The position numbers and the translations under genes were made by a program. DNA of 64,000 nt from Demequina sp. NBRC 110056 (GTDB taxonomy: Bacteria; Actinomycetota; Actinomycetes; Actinomycetales; Demequinaceae). A model generated the notes under the pieces. It worked only from the letters and a program-made list of their open reading frames with translations. It had not been told where the DNA came from and searched no databases. Location of the stretch: assembly GCF_002090155.1 (NCBI RefSeq), contig NZ_BBRM01000007.1, forward strand, positions 1 to 64,000, in the 5' to 3' direction. Below, piece after piece: positions 46,439-56,081 of the stretch (position 1 is the first letter of the stretch; every line of letters begins with the position of its first letter).

Positions 46439-47452
46439 CTACGGCTGCAGCACACCCGGATCGTTCGGGTCGATGATCCCGACGATGCGGTTGAGGTCCT
46501 CGACGGAGGCGAACTCGATGGTCACCTTGCCGCGCGCACGACCGAGCTGAACCTTCACCCGAGTGTCGAAGTGGTCGCCCAGGCGCGAGCCAAGCTCGTC
46601 GAGCGCAGCCGTCCGTCCACCCGCTCGGATGGTGCCGGTGGTGGGCTTCTTCGGCCCGTCGACCCCGAGCGTCACGGCCTCCTCCGTGGCGCGCACGGAC
46701 AGGCCCTCGGCCACGATGCGCTGCGCGAGCACCTCCATGTCGGCCGCGTTCTCCAGGCCAAGCAGCGCGCGAGCGTGTCCCGCGCTGAGCACTCCGGCGG
46801 CCACGCGCTTCTGGACGGGTGCCGGCAGCCGGAGGAGCCGGAGGGTGTTCGAGATCTGGGGGCGCGAACGGCTGATCCGCTCAGCGAGCTGCTCGTGCGT
46901 GATGCCGAAGTCCTCGAGGAGCTGCTGGTAGGCGGCGGCCTCCTCAAGAGGATTGAGCTGCGAGCGATGCAGATTCTCGACGAGCGCATCGCGCAGCATG
47001 TCCGTGTCGTCGGTGTCACGGACGATCGCCGGGATCTGGGCGAGTCCGGCCTCCTTCGACGCGCGCAGACGACGCTCGCCCATGATGAGCTCGTAGCCAT
47101 CACCGCCGGGGTGGGGGCGGACCACGATGGGCTGGAGGACACCGATCTCCTTGATCGAGCCGACGAGCTCGGCCAGGGCCTCGGGATCGAAGACGTCGCG
47201 GGGCTGTCGAGGGTTGGGCGTCACCGCGTGGGGGTCGATGCTGACGAAGCGCGCTCCCGGCACAGGCACCAGCTCGACGTCGTCGCGTGGCTCTGAGCCA
47301 GCGAAGAAGACGTCCCGCGGTCGTGCGCGGTCCGCCGTGGCCACCGCCATGCCGGCGTCCATCGCCGAGGGCGCCGTGGAGTCCTGGTCCTCGGGCTCGC
47401 TAGGGATAAGCGCTCCGAGACCCCTGCCGAGTCCTCGCTTGGGCTTGCTCAC
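46439..47452 (-). CDS. parB: chromosome partitioning protein ParB
   Basis: A 337-residue CTP-dependent DNA clamp that loads at parS and spreads to organise the origin. The N terminus has the ParA-stimulating basic motif ([13 protein letters not shown]); the CTPase motif region includes [19 protein letters not shown] and [19 protein letters not shown]; the parS-reading helix-turn-helix is near [17 protein letters not shown]; the C terminus dimerises. The GTG start follows AAGGAGAA. It is 11 bp after parA, with three parS sites within 2.5 kb. Confidence 0.96.
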   Translation of the reverse strand: MSKPKRGLGRGLGALIPSEPEDQDSTAPSAMDAGMAVATADRARPRDVFFAGSEPRDDVELVPVPGARFVSIDPHAVTPNPRQPRDVFDPEALAELVGSIKEIGVLQPIVVRPHPGGDGYELIMGERRLRASKEAGLAQIPAIVRDTDDTDMLRDALVENLHRSQLNPLEEAAAYQQLLEDFGITHEQLAERISRSRPQISNTLRLLRLPAPVQKRVAAGVLSAGHARALLGLENAADMEVLAQRIVAEGLSVRATEEAVTLGVDGPKKPTTGTIRAGGRTAALDELGSRLGDHFDTRVKVQLGRARGKVTIEFASVEDLNRIVGIIDPNDPGVLQP

Positions 47453-47463
47453 TGGCGTTCTCC

Positions 47464-48489
47464 TTATGCCGCTGTCGCTGCGCCGCGCACGGCGATCTCG
47501 CGAGCGACCGCTGTGTAGGCCACGGCGCCGCTCGAGTGGGGATCATGGGTGATGACGGTCTGGCCGTGCGACGGTGCCTCGGAGACCCTCACGCTACGAG
47601 GAATGGTCTGCTCGAGCGTCTGCTGCGGGAAATGCGCCCGCACCTCGCTTGCCACCTCGCGCGCGAGGTTCGTGCGGCCGTCGAACATCGTGAGCACGAT
47701 GGTCGAGACATCGAGGTCACGGTTGAGGTGCTTGCGCACCATCTCGACCGTCTTGATGAGCTGCGTCAGTCCCTCCAACGCGTAGTACTCGCACTGGATC
47801 GGGATGAGGATCTCTTGGGCGACCACCATCGCATTGAGCGTCAGGAGACCCAGGCTGGGCGGGCAGTCGATGAAGACGTAATCGAGCTGCTTGCCCGGGC
47901 CCTCCAGGAGCTCGTGCAGCGCGTCGTGGAGGCGAAACTCGCGGCGCACCACGGAGACCATCTCGATGTCCGCGCCGGCAAGATCGATCGTCGCGGGGAT
48001 GCACCAGAGCGTCGGGATGTCGGGGCACCTCTGCGCCACCTTCGCCATCGGGGTGTCATCGAGCAGCACGTCATAGATGGAGGGCGTTCCCGAGCGGTGG
48101 TCCACCCCGAGGGCCGTCGACGCGTTGCCCTGCGGGTCGGAGTCGATCACGAGGACGTTCGCTCCGCGCTTCGCAAGCGCCGCGGCGATGTTCACCGTCG
48201 TGGTCGTCTTGCCCACGCCGCCCTTCTGGTTCGACACGGCGAACACGCGCGTCGCCGCGGGGCGCGGGAAGTCGGACTCGGCGAGCTCGCGACGCAGCCG
48301 CTCGGTAGCAATCAACTCGTTCGCCAAGGGGCTCCCTTCGTCATCGCCGAGACCGTCGTACGCGTCGGATGTTTCACGTGAAACGGGGGCCGACAGGGCG
48401 TCCATCGGTGGGACCGCAGATCGCTGAGACGGCGCGGGCGATGCCGGGGCAGACGTTGCGGCCGGGCCCTGATCCGTCGTCTCGCTCAC
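47464..48489 (-). CDS. parA: chromosome partitioning ATPase ParA (Soj)
   Basis: A 341-residue Walker-type ATPase that drives origin segregation by binding DNA as an ATP dimer. The deviant Walker A is KGGVGKTTT (in [20 protein letters not shown]), Walker B is [12 protein letters not shown]. An N-terminal extension of about 70 residues, rich in Ala, Ser and Pro, precedes the ATPase core. One parS site lies within this extension's coding sequence. The GTG start follows GGAAGGA. The operon order parA-parB is standard. Confidence 0.96.
   Translation of the reverse strand: MSETTDQGPAATSAPASPAPSQRSAVPPMDALSAPVSRETSDAYDGLGDDEGSPLANELIATERLRRELAESDFPRPAATRVFAVSNQKGGVGKTTTTVNIAAALAKRGANVLVIDSDPQGNASTALGVDHRSGTPSIYDVLLDDTPMAKVAQRCPDIPTLWCIPATIDLAGADIEMVSVVRREFRLHDALHELLEGPGKQLDYVFIDCPPSLGLLTLNAMVVAQEILIPIQCEYYALEGLTQLIKTVEMVRKHLNRDLDVSTIVLTMFDGRTNLAREVASEVRAHFPQQTLEQTIPRSVRVSEAPSHGQTVITHDPHSSGAVAYTAVAREIAVRGAATAA
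48371..48384. promoter_or_regulatory. parS site 1 (inside parA)
   Basis: A perfect 14-bp GTTTCACGTGAAAC palindrome, the conserved bacterial ParB loading site, here within codons of the parA N-terminal extension. Confidence 0.97.
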
Positions 48490-48504
48490 TCATCGTCCTT
48501 CCAT

Positions 48505-48518
48505 GTTTCACGTGAAAC
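48505..48518. promoter_or_regulatory. parS site 2 (parA upstream region)
   Basis: A perfect GTTTCACGTGAAAC 16 bp upstream of the parA start, overlapping its probable promoter, so ParB binding may also regulate parAB. Confidence 0.97.
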
Positions 48519-48577
48519 GGTCGGCCGCTGAGCGGCACTCCGCACGACTCTACCGCGTCGCGCGCTGTCGATCCCTC

Positions 48578-48632
48578 TGTGGACAACCGTGGTGGACAAC
48601 GCCCCTTTCCCGCATAAATCGGCTGTGGATAA
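48578..48632 (+). promoter_or_regulatory. DnaA-box cluster between parA and rsmG
   Basis: TGTGGACAA at 48578-48586 (a perfect actinobacterial box), GGTGGACAA at about 48591-48599 and TGTGGATAA at 48624-48632 lie in one orientation, with the AT-richer CGCATAAATCGG between the last two. This is about 3.3 kb from the dnaA gene and may be an accessory DnaA-binding site or part of a split origin. Confidence 0.65.
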
Positions 48633-48686
48633 GGGTGGGGAGAAAACGGACACATCAAACTCCGCGCGCGGCGCGGGTCCCGCCGG

Positions 48687-49361
48687 CTACGCGCTGCGGA
48701 TGAGGCGCACGACGGTGGTGGGCTCGAGTCCATCGAGTGTCGGCGCGCTCTGCACGGTCCCCGTCAGACCGAAGCGCCGCAGCACATACTTGGCGCGCTC
48801 AAGCTCGTCGGGGGCCGAGCGACCCTTGAGAAGCGTCATCTCTCCCCGGGCGCTCAAGAGGGGAGCGCTCCACTTCACCAGCTTGTCGATCGAGGCCACC
48901 GCGCGCGCCGTGATGACGTCCGCCTCGACGACCTCGCGCACCTCCTCCGCGCGGCCCCTCACGACCGACACGTTGTCGATGCCGCACCGCTCGCATGCCT
49001 CGAACAGCCACGTGGTGCGTCGCTCCATCGGCTCGACCAGCACCACTCGGCGCTCGGGGAGCATGGCGGCGATCACCACGCCCGGCAGGCCCGCGCCCGA
49101 TCCGATGTCGACGATCGTGCCGTCGCCCAGGAAGGGAACCACCGCAGCCGAGTTCAGGATGTGCCGCTCCCACAGGCGCGGCACCTCACGCGGGCCGATC
49201 AACCCGCGCAGTACTCCCTGGTCGGCTAGGAGCTCCGCGAAGGCGGCGACGCGCTCATAGGAGTCTCCGAAGTACGCACGCAACTCGGGGGTGCCGTGAA
49301 GCGGGTCATCGGAGATGGTCGACGTCTCGCCGCCACCCTCTGCTCCCACGACCTCATCCAT
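48687..49361 (-). CDS. rsmG: 16S rRNA (guanine527-N7)-methyltransferase RsmG
   Basis: A 224-residue SAM-dependent methyltransferase with motif I VDIGSGAGLPGVVIA and VVLVEPMERRTTWL. It methylates G527 of 16S rRNA; loss of the enzyme in other bacteria gives low-level streptomycin resistance. ATG at 49361 is preferred, with AAGGGGAC upstream; a GTG at 49379 would overlap the parS site and has no ribosome binding site. It sits between jag and parA as usual in the oriC region. Confidence 0.93.
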   Translation of the reverse strand: MDEVVGAEGGGETSTISDDPLHGTPELRAYFGDSYERVAAFAELLADQGVLRGLIGPREVPRLWERHILNSAAVVPFLGDGTIVDIGSGAGLPGVVIAAMLPERRVVLVEPMERRTTWLFEACERCGIDNVSVVRGRAEEVREVVEADVITARAVASIDKLVKWSAPLLSARGEMTLLKGRSAPDELERAKYVLRRFGLTGTVQSAPTLDGLEPTTVVRLIRSA

Positions 49362-49372
49362 GGCGTCCCCTT

Positions 49373-49386
49373 GTTTCACGTGAAAC
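49373..49386. promoter_or_regulatory. parS site 3 (between jag and rsmG)
   Basis: A perfect GTTTCACGTGAAAC in the short jag-rsmG gap. Confidence 0.97.
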
Positions 49387-49391
49387 GTCGG

Positions 49392-49880
49392 TCAGGACGC
49401 CGGCAGCACGACGACGTGACGGTGCGGGTCCTCGCCCTCGGACTCCGACGAGAGGCCCGCCTCGAGCACCACGTCGTGCACGACCTTGCGCTCGAAGGCG
49501 TTCATGGGGGAGAGGGAGACGGATTCGCCGGTCTCCTGGACCTTGGCGATGGCCTCGCGGGCCTGCTCGGCAAGGCGCTCACGACGACCCGCGCGGAAGT
49601 CGGCGATGTCGAGCATCAGTCGGCTGAGCTCACCGGTCTCGGACTGCACCGCGAGTCGAGCGAGGTCCTGCAGCGCGTCGAGCACCTCGCCGTCCGGGCC
49701 GACCAGACGCTTGAGGTCCTGGCTCGGTCCATCTGCGATGATCGCGACCTTGGCGCGGCCTGCCTCGACCGAGATGTCGATGTCGCCGTCCATGTCGAGG
49801 ATGTCGAGCAGCTCCTCGAGGAAGTCAGCGGCGACGTCCCCCTCGGCCTCGAGGCCCTTGCCGTTGTCGGTGTCGCTCAT
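49392..49880 (-). CDS. jag: Jag/KhpB R3H-domain RNA-binding protein
   Basis: A 162-residue protein: an acidic N terminus (residues 1-25), a KH domain (VDISVEAG to LVGPDGEVLDALQDLARL), then an R3H domain with RERLAEQAREAIAKVQ and LSPMNAFERKVVHDVV. Homologues bind RNA and influence cell division and wall synthesis. It starts with ATG overlapping the yidC stop codon (ATGA) and is part of the rpmH-rnpA-yidD-yidC-jag run. Confidence 0.92.
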   Translation of the reverse strand: MSDTDNGKGLEAEGDVAADFLEELLDILDMDGDIDISVEAGRAKVAIIADGPSQDLKRLVGPDGEVLDALQDLARLAVQSETGELSRLMLDIADFRAGRRERLAEQAREAIAKVQETGESVSLSPMNAFERKVVHDVVLEAGLSSESEGEDPHRHVVVLPAS

Positions 49881-50929
49881 GACTTGTCCTTGTCTGACGG
49901 GGTGTCGTCGCCTTCGGGAAGGTCGACCGTGGATTCTGAGGCGTCGGCCGCAGCGCCGTTGCCCGGAGTCTGTGCAGGGCCCTTCTTGCGCTGGGCTCGT
50001 GAACCACCCTTCTTGGGCTGCTGACGCTGGCCGGTCTTGGACGCCTCGATGACGGTCGTGTCGACGCCCGTGCCCTCGATGACCTGACCCTTGCGCTTGG
50101 CCTTCTCCGCCTGGCGAGCCTTGAGCTGGCGCTCAGCCTCGGAGCCCGGCGTGGGATTGCGCCTGATGACGTAGAACTGCTGACCCATCGACCACAGGTT
50201 GGTGGTGGTCCAGTAGATGAGGACACCCACCGGGAAGTTGGGTCCGGTGATGACGAAGATGAACGGCAGCGCGTACATGAGGATCTTCTGCTGCTGCGCC
50301 ATAGGGCCCTCGAGCGCCGCGGCCGGCATGTTCTTCTGCGTCAGCTGGCGCTGGGTGAGGAACGTGGTCGCGACCATCGCGACGATCAGGACGGCGGACA
50401 CGATCTTCGCCGAGGCGCCCTCGGAGCTCAGGAACGTCTCCGACAGCTGCGCGCCGAAGATGGTGGCGTCGTGCGCCTCGCCGGCGAGCTCAGCGGTCAG
50501 CAGACCGATGGGCTTGGCCTGGTCGGTGCCCTCGATGCGGTAGTTGAGCACCCGGAACAGCGCGAAGAAGATCGGCGCCTGCACCAGGATCGGCAGACAC
50601 GAGGCGAAGGGATTCGTCTTGTGCTTGGAGTAGAGCTCCATGGTCTCGCGCGACATCGCCTCGCGAGAGGCCTGGTCCTTCTTGCCCTTGTACTTGTTCT
50701 GGATCGCCTTGAGCTCGGGCGCGATCACCTGCATCGCGCGCGACGCCTTGATCTGCTTGACGAACAGCGGGATGAGCATGATGCGGATCGTGACCACGAG
50801 GCCGACGATCGACAGCGACCAGGCCCAGCCCGACGCGCTATCCATGCCGAGGGTGGTGAACAGCCAGTGCCACAGCACCATGATGTTCGCCACCACCCAC
50901 TCAAGGGGGAAGAGGATCGTATCGAGCAC
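49877..50929 (-). CDS. yidC: membrane protein insertase YidC/Oxa1
   Basis: A 350-residue insertase without the large N-terminal periplasmic domain of proteobacterial YidC, as in other Gram-positives. It has five predicted transmembrane segments, the family stretch LPILVQAPIFFALFRVLNYR, and a basic C-terminal tail (KKGGSRAQRKKGPAQ) suited to ribosome contact. It places proteins into the cytoplasmic membrane alone or with SecYEG. The GTG start follows AAGGA, 8 bp after yidD. Confidence 0.94.
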   Translation of the reverse strand: MLDTILFPLEWVVANIMVLWHWLFTTLGMDSASGWAWSLSIVGLVVTIRIMLIPLFVKQIKASRAMQVIAPELKAIQNKYKGKKDQASREAMSRETMELYSKHKTNPFASCLPILVQAPIFFALFRVLNYRIEGTDQAKPIGLLTAELAGEAHDATIFGAQLSETFLSSEGASAKIVSAVLIVAMVATTFLTQRQLTQKNMPAAALEGPMAQQQKILMYALPFIFVITGPNFPVGVLIYWTTTNLWSMGQQFYVIRRNPTPGSEAERQLKARQAEKAKRKGQVIEGTGVDTTVIEASKTGQRQQPKKGGSRAQRKKGPAQTPGNGAAADASESTVDLPEGDDTPSDKDKS

Positions 50930-50937
50930 AGCGGTCC

Positions 50938-51261
50938 TTACGTTGTGGTGAGAGACGCGTGGGCGTCGGGGGAAGAGTGACGGTGGCGGCGGAACAGCGG
51001 CTCGCCAGTGGCGGGGACATCATCGACCCCGCCGTGGCTCCAGGGATTGCAGCGCAGGACGCGCCACACCCCGAGAGCGAAGCCCTTGATCGCGCCGTGG
51101 CGACGCACGGCCTCGAGACCGTACGCCGAGCACGACGGGTAGTACTTGCAGCGCGGTCCGAGCAGGGGAGAGACCCCGAGCTGGTAGATCCGGATGATTC
51201 CTATGATTACCAGGCGTGGAACCGCGACGGCGGCTGCGATGACGCGACGCGCGGGGGTCAT
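50938..51261 (-). CDS. yidD: membrane protein insertion efficiency factor YidD
   Basis: A 107-residue peripheral membrane protein with the family core [20 protein letters not shown] and [15 protein letters not shown], including the conserved cysteines. It assists YidC-dependent insertion. Its ATG overlaps the rnpA stop (ATGA). A His/Arg-rich tail of about 20 residues is extra. Confidence 0.93.
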   Translation of the reverse strand: MTPARRVIAAAVAVPRLVIIGIIRIYQLGVSPLLGPRCKYYPSCSAYGLEAVRRHGAIKGFALGVWRVLRCNPWSHGGVDDVPATGEPLFRRHRHSSPDAHASLTTT

Positions 51262-51605
51262 GCCAGAGCGGCCTTGCGCTGCGCCGTCGCCAGGGCGTCG
51301 ACCACGTCGCGGCGGAGCCGATCGAAGTCGACGTCCGCGGAACGCGGAAGCGCGCGGATGACGACCGCGGCACCCGTCGGAAGCAGGGGCAGCTGCTCGT
51401 GCATGATCGCTCGCAGACGCCTCTTGACGCGGTTGCGGATCACTGCACCTCCCACGGCCTTGGATACAGCGAAACCGGCCATGCTCTCAGCCTGGCCGGT
51501 TTGGCTCACGTAGACGACGACGGTAGGCCGGCCGCTCCTGGATCCTTGGCGCATCGCGGCACTGAAGTCCGCGGCCGCCGTCATCCGGGAACGGGCCGGC
51601 AGCAC
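51258..51605 (-). CDS. rnpA: ribonuclease P protein component
   Basis: A 115-residue protein that assists the RNase P RNA in cutting tRNA 5' leaders. GTG at 51605 is taken because RnpA proteins begin with LPARSRM-like sequence and it lies one base after the rpmH stop codon; longer versions would overlap rpmH. The RNR motif is present as [15 protein letters not shown]. Confidence 0.93.
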   Translation of the reverse strand: MLPARSRMTAAADFSAAMRQGSRSGRPTVVVYVSQTGQAESMAGFAVSKAVGGAVIRNRVKRRLRAIMHEQLPLLPTGAAVVIRALPRSADVDFDRLRRDVVDALATAQRKAALA

Positions 51606-51606
51606 C

Positions 51607-51744
51607 TTACGCCGACAGCTTGTCGCGGCCCTTGCGGCGGCGCGATGCGAGGATCGAGCGGCCCGCACGGGTGCGCATGCGCAGGCGGAAGCCGTGCGTC
51701 TTGGCGCGCTTGCGGTTGTTCGGCTGGAAAGTCCGCTTGCTCAC
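51607..51744 (-). CDS. rpmH: 50S ribosomal protein L34
   Basis: A 45-residue protein read from the minus strand: [20 protein letters not shown], then [19 protein letters not shown], ending DKLSA. This is the full length of bacterial L34. The GTG start at 51744 follows GGAGTGA. It is the first gene of the leftward rpmH-rnpA-yidD-yidC-jag-rsmG series and is divergent from dnaA. Confidence 0.97.
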   Translation of the reverse strand: MSKRTFQPNNRKRAKTHGFRLRMRTRAGRSILASRRRKGRDKLSA

Positions 51745-51953
51745 GGGTCACTCCACAAAAGTCTTCTGGGTACGGTCAGAACAGCGCACTAACGTTACGC
51801 GCGTGCGAGCTCAGGGTCAAATCGCATCGCGCGCATTGGACGCACGCTCCGAACAGGATAGGCTCCACCATCACGGGCTCGCGACCTGTGAGCGACACGC
51901 CGCGGGACCGGTAACGAACAGGTGACACTGTCTCAACCGCCTGTGCAGAACCA

Positions 51954-51962
51954 TGTGGACAA
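51954..51962 (+). promoter_or_regulatory. DnaA box upstream of dnaA
   Basis: TGTGGACAA, the complement of TTGTCCACA, lies 22 bp before the dnaA start, suiting autoregulation by DnaA. Confidence 0.7.
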
Positions 51963-51983
51963 CGCCGCAGAAGAGGAGCGTCG

Positions 51984-53387
51984 ATGGCCGTTCAGCCCGG
52001 CACCGAGTCGATGGACGAGGTGTGGACCCGAACGCTGACGGTCCTGGGAGAGGATCCCGACGTCACGGCGCAGCACCGGAGCTTCATCCGCCTCATCAAG
52101 CCTCTGGCGATCGTCGAGAACAACGTCTTCCTCGCCGTGCGCGAGGAGTTCACCAAGAACTACGTCGAGAACACGATCCGCGACCTGGTGACGCGTGCGC
52201 TCACCGAGTCGATCGGCCGCGAGGTGCGCATCGCCGTCACCGTCGACGCCTCCGTGAACCCTCCAGAGCCGACCGCCCGCGAGGAGGAGGTCGACGTCGC
52301 TCCGCCTCCTCCGCAGCCACGTCGCGAGGTGGCTCCGCCTCCCGCCGCGATCGAGGATCCTCACCTCAACCCGCGGTACACCTTCGACACGTTCGTCATC
52401 GGCTCGTCCAACCGTTTCGCGCACGCCGCGGCCCTCGCGGTCGCCGAGTCGCCGGGCAAGACGTACAACCCGCTCTTCATCTACGGCGACTCAGGTCTGG
52501 GCAAGACGCACCTGCTCCACGCGATCGGCCACTACACCCGGCACCTCAAGCCTCAGACGCGCGTCCGCTACGTGAACTCGGAGGAGTTCACCAACGACTT
52601 CATCAACTCGATCCGCGACGACCAGTCGCTGAGCTTCAAGCGCCAGTACCGCGAGGTCGACGTCCTCCTCATCGACGACATCCAGTTCCTTCAGGGCAAG
52701 GAGCAGACGCTCGAGGAGTTCTTCCACACCTTCAACGCTCTGCACAACGCGGGCAAGCACGTCGTGATCACCTCCGATGTGAGCCCGCGCAACCTCGACG
52801 GGATCGAGGAGCGGATGAGGACCCGCTTCGAGTGGGGCCTCATGACGGATGTCCAGCCGCCCGACCTCGAGACCCGCATCGCGATCCTCCGCAAGAAGGC
52901 CGCCGCTGATGACGTGCAGGCACCGTCGGACGTGCTCGAGTACATCGCCTCCAACATCACCAGCAACATCCGCGAGCTCGAAGGCGCGTTGATCCGTGTG
53001 ACGGCGTTCGCGGCGCTCAACAAGCAGCCCGTCGACCTCAGCCTCGCGCAGGTGGTCCTCAAGGACCTCATCTCCGACGACGACTCCGAGATCACCGCGT
53101 CGGCGATCATCGGCACCACCGCGGACTACTTCGGCATCTCCATGGAGGAGCTGACCGGCACGAGCCGCAGCAGGGTCTACGTCACCGCGCGCCAGATCGC
53201 GATGTACCTGTGCCGCCAGCTGACGGATCTCTCGCTGCCCAAGATCGGCGAGCACTTCGGCGGCAAGGACCACACGACGGTCATGTACGCGGTCAAGAAG
53301 GTCGAGGACCAGATCGCTCAGCGTCGCCAGATGTACAACCAGGTCAACGAGATCCACGCGCGCATCAAGCAGCAGTCGCGCGGCTGA
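51984..53387 (+). CDS. dnaA: chromosomal replication initiator DnaA
   Basis: A 467-residue initiator. Domain I spans residues about 1-85, a short Pro/Glu-rich domain II about 90-125 (much shorter than in Streptomyces), the AAA+ domain has Walker [11 protein letters not shown] and Walker [10 protein letters not shown], and domain IV ends with the DnaA-box-reading [16 protein letters not shown]. It binds the boxes in oriC, melts the origin and loads DnaB. The ATG follows AAGAGGAGCG. It is divergent from rpmH and followed directly by oriC. Confidence 0.97.
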   Translation: MAVQPGTESMDEVWTRTLTVLGEDPDVTAQHRSFIRLIKPLAIVENNVFLAVREEFTKNYVENTIRDLVTRALTESIGREVRIAVTVDASVNPPEPTAREEEVDVAPPPPQPRREVAPPPAAIEDPHLNPRYTFDTFVIGSSNRFAHAAALAVAESPGKTYNPLFIYGDSGLGKTHLLHAIGHYTRHLKPQTRVRYVNSEEFTNDFINSIRDDQSLSFKRQYREVDVLLIDDIQFLQGKEQTLEEFFHTFNALHNAGKHVVITSDVSPRNLDGIEERMRTRFEWGLMTDVQPPDLETRIAILRKKAAADDVQAPSDVLEYIASNITSNIRELEGALIRVTAFAALNKQPVDLSLAQVVLKDLISDDDSEITASAIIGTTADYFGISMEELTGTSRSRVYVTARQIAMYLCRQLTDLSLPKIGEHFGGKDHTTVMYAVKKVEDQIAQRRQMYNQVNEIHARIKQQSRG

Positions 53388-53787
53388 CCTATCACTCGCG
53401 CCCACCCGGGTTCAAGGGTGTGGTACGAACTTCACACCTGTGGAAAAACCTGTGAATGCCCGTGGATGGCACGCGTGGTCCACAGGGAACAACTTGTGGA
53501 ACATCTCGCGGCGGCTGTGAACGACAAGAATTCCTCCACGTCCCGAATGACACGATCCCAGGGCTCGTCCCCAGGGTCCTCACATCCACGATCGCGGGAA
53601 TACCAGGAATTCTTGTCGTTCTCCCCAGTTTCCACGTCGCCTATGACTACTCCTCACTCTTGTCATTCACGATCCGGCTCATGGGACCTTCATGACGCAT
53701 TGCGCCCCGGGCCCCGGCCTGTCGCCCAGGCCACTTCCAATGTGGGAGCGTTGGCGTAGTCTGTGCGACAGCAATTGAGGAGCGTCC
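53388..53787. other. replication origin oriC (dnaA-dnaN spacer)
   Basis: A 400-bp gene-free spacer in the canonical actinobacterial oriC position. DnaA-box-like words include TGTGGAAAA 53439-53447, TGGTCCACA 53476-53484, TGTGGAACA 53495-53503 and TGTGAACGA 53516-53524. A perfect 17-bp inverted repeat encloses 69 bp (53519-53621). AT-richer sequence around 53635-53690 (CTATGACTACTCCTCACTC) could be the unwinding region. TAGTCT near 53757 is a plausible dnaN -10. Confidence 0.88.
53519..53621. repeat. perfect 17-bp inverted repeat within oriC
   Basis: GAACGACAAGAATTCCT (53519-53535) is exactly complementary to AGGAATTCTTGTCGTTC (53605-53621), with 69 bp between. The arms are AT-rich against the genome background and each includes the palindrome GAATTC. 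Confidence 0.9.
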
Positions 53788-54915
53788 ATGAAATTCTCTG
53801 TCGACCGCGACGTGCTGGCCGATGCCGTCGCTTGGGTCTCGCGTGCCGTGCCGGCACGCCCGCCCGTGCCGGTGCTCGCTGGAGTGCGCATCACCGCGGA
53901 CTCGTCGGGCGAGGTCTCGTTGGCAAGTTTCGACTACGAGGTGTCGGCGCGAGGGACGTTCGCTGCTGACGTCGACCAGGCCGGCGAGGTGCTCGTGTCG
54001 GGGCGTCTGCTCAAGGAGATCGCCAACGCGCTCCCGCACAAGCCCGTGGACTTCTCGCTCGATGGCTCGAAGGTCTCGGTGACCTGCGGCGCCTCGCGCT
54101 TCACGCTCGCGACCATGCCCGTCGACCAGTACCCGGCGCTGCCCGAGCTCCCGGAGCACTCGGGCACCATCGATGGCACCGAGTTCCAGCGCGCGGTTGC
54201 CCAGGTGACGGTTGCCGCGTCGCGTGACGAGACCCTCCCGATCCTCACCGGAGTGCGGATGGAGATCGAGGGCTCGCACATCTCGCTGCTCGCGACGGAC
54301 CGCTACCGCCTTGCGCTGCGCGAGCTCACCTGGAAGCCCTCCAGCTCGGACGCCTCCGCTGTCGCGCTCGTTCGCGCGCGCACCCTCGGCGACACCGCGA
54401 AGGCGCTCGGCGCCGGCGAGGTCACCGTCGCGCTGAGCTCGGGCCAGGGCGTGGACCTCGTCGGGTTCGAGGCTGCCGGGCTCACCACCACGTCGCTGCT
54501 CATGGACGGTGACTACCCGCAGGTTCGCCGCCTGTTCCCGGATGAGAGCCCCATCACTGCCGTCGTCAAGACCACCGAGCTGATCGAGGCGACGCGACGC
54601 GTGTCGCTGGTCGCCGAGCGCAACTCCGCGGTGCGACTCGCGTTCGACGAGGGTGAGGTCACCCTCGACGCGGGCCAGAGCGATGACGCCCAGGCGTCCG
54701 AGGCGCTCGAGTGTGAGCTGTCGGGCGACCCGATCACCGTCGCGTTCAACCCGCAGTACCTGCTCGACGGCCTCGGCGCGCTCAACGCCGAGTACGTGCA
54801 GCTGGGCTTCACCCAGGAGACCAAGCCGGTCGAGTTCGTCGGGCTGGACAAGCCGGGCGGCGAGACGCAGTCCGACTTCCGCTACCTCCTGGTTCCCATC
54901 CGCATCCAGTCGTAG
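53788..54915 (+). CDS. dnaN: DNA polymerase III beta sliding clamp
   Basis: A 375-residue clamp made of three similar domains of about 120 residues. It starts MKFSVDRDVLADAVAWVSRA and ends with YLLVPIRIQS. As a dimeric ring it tethers the replicative polymerase to DNA. GAGGAG lies eight bases before the ATG. recF follows after five bases. Confidence 0.97.
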   Translation: MKFSVDRDVLADAVAWVSRAVPARPPVPVLAGVRITADSSGEVSLASFDYEVSARGTFAADVDQAGEVLVSGRLLKEIANALPHKPVDFSLDGSKVSVTCGASRFTLATMPVDQYPALPELPEHSGTIDGTEFQRAVAQVTVAASRDETLPILTGVRMEIEGSHISLLATDRYRLALRELTWKPSSSDASAVALVRARTLGDTAKALGAGEVTVALSSGQGVDLVGFEAAGLTTTSLLMDGDYPQVRRLFPDESPITAVVKTTELIEATRRVSLVAERNSAVRLAFDEGEVTLDAGQSDDAQASEALECELSGDPITVAFNPQYLLDGLGALNAEYVQLGFTQETKPVEFVGLDKPGGETQSDFRYLLVPIRIQS

Positions 54916-54920
54916 CGCCG

Positions 54921-56081
54921 ATGCGCGTCACGCACCTGCATCTGGTCGACTTCCGCTCCTATGCGGATCAGGAGATCGAGCTCGGGCCGCGCGTCACCAC
55001 CCTCGTCGGGCGCAACGGGCAGGGCAAGACCAACGTGGTCGAGGCCGTCCGTTACCTGTCCTCGCTCTCGAGCCACCGGGTGGCAGCGGATGCGCCGCTG
55101 ATCCGCGCCGGTGCGGAGCGCGCGGTGGTGCGCGCCCGCGTCGAGAAGTCCGGCAGGTCGCTTGCGCTCGAGGTGTCCCTCAATCCCGGCAAGGCGAACA
55201 CGGCTCGCATCGGCCGCGCGGCGGCCAAGCCTCGCGACCTCCTCGGCGTGCTGCGCACGGTGGTCTTCGCTCCCGAGGACCTCGCCCTCGTCAAGGGTGA
55301 TCCCGCCGGCCGGCGCGCGTTCATGGATGAGCTGTGCGTGGCGCTCCAGCCTGCGCTCGCCGGTGACATCGCCGACTACGACCGCGTGCTCCGGCAGCGG
55401 TCGAGCATGCTCAAGACGGCCAAGAATGCCCGCGGCGACCTGACGATGCTCGACATCTGGGACGAGAAGCTCGCTCACCTCGGCGGTCGCATCCTCGCCG
55501 CGCGACTCCGTGCAGTGCGCGCGCTGGCTCCCCACGTCACGGACGCCTACGCGGCCGTCGCCCCTGGCGGCGGCGACTGCTCGATCTCCTACGCGACCGC
55601 CCTCGCCGAACAGGACGACTGGGACGAAGAGGCGACGGCCGCCACCCTCGCATCGGCCCTGCTGTCCCGGCTCCAGGAGGTGCGAGCCAAGGAGCTCGAG
55701 CGCGGGGTGACCCTCGCTGGACCCCATCGCGATGATTTGGAGGTTCGCCTCGGCGACCTCCCCGCGAAGGGGTACGCGAGCCATGGCGAGTCCTGGTCGT
55801 GCGCGCTCGCTCTGCGACTTGGCACGTACGAGCTGCTGACCGAGGACGGCGGACCTGACGATGACGAGGACGGCGAGCCGGTGCTCATCCTCGACGACGT
55901 GTTCGCCGAGCTCGACTCGGGCCGCCGCGACGCGCTCGCCGCGCGCCTTGCCGACGCCAGCCAGGTTCTCATCACGGCGGCCGTCGCCTCCGACGTCCCC
56001 GCGGCGATGGTCGGCGAGGTGCTGACCGTCGCCGAGGGCCGGGTCAGCAGGGCCGATGCGGAGGCTGGGTCCGATGGCTGA
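54921..56081 (+). CDS. recF: DNA replication and repair protein RecF
   Basis: A 386-residue SMC-like ATPase with Walker A GRNGQGKTN near residue 35, signature segment near 290 and Walker B LILDDVFAELD. It helps load RecA at gaps in double-stranded DNA. It is five bases downstream of dnaN; the gnd gene often found between dnaN and recF in actinobacteria is absent. Its end overlaps dciA by eight bases. Confidence 0.96.
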   Translation: MRVTHLHLVDFRSYADQEIELGPRVTTLVGRNGQGKTNVVEAVRYLSSLSSHRVAADAPLIRAGAERAVVRARVEKSGRSLALEVSLNPGKANTARIGRAAAKPRDLLGVLRTVVFAPEDLALVKGDPAGRRAFMDELCVALQPALAGDIADYDRVLRQRSSMLKTAKNARGDLTMLDIWDEKLAHLGGRILAARLRAVRALAPHVTDAYAAVAPGGGDCSISYATALAEQDDWDEEATAATLASALLSRLQEVRAKELERGVTLAGPHRDDLEVRLGDLPAKGYASHGESWSCALALRLGTYELLTEDGGPDDDEDGEPVLILDDVFAELDSGRRDALAARLADASQVLITAAVASDVPAAMVGEVLTVAEGRVSRADAEAGSDG

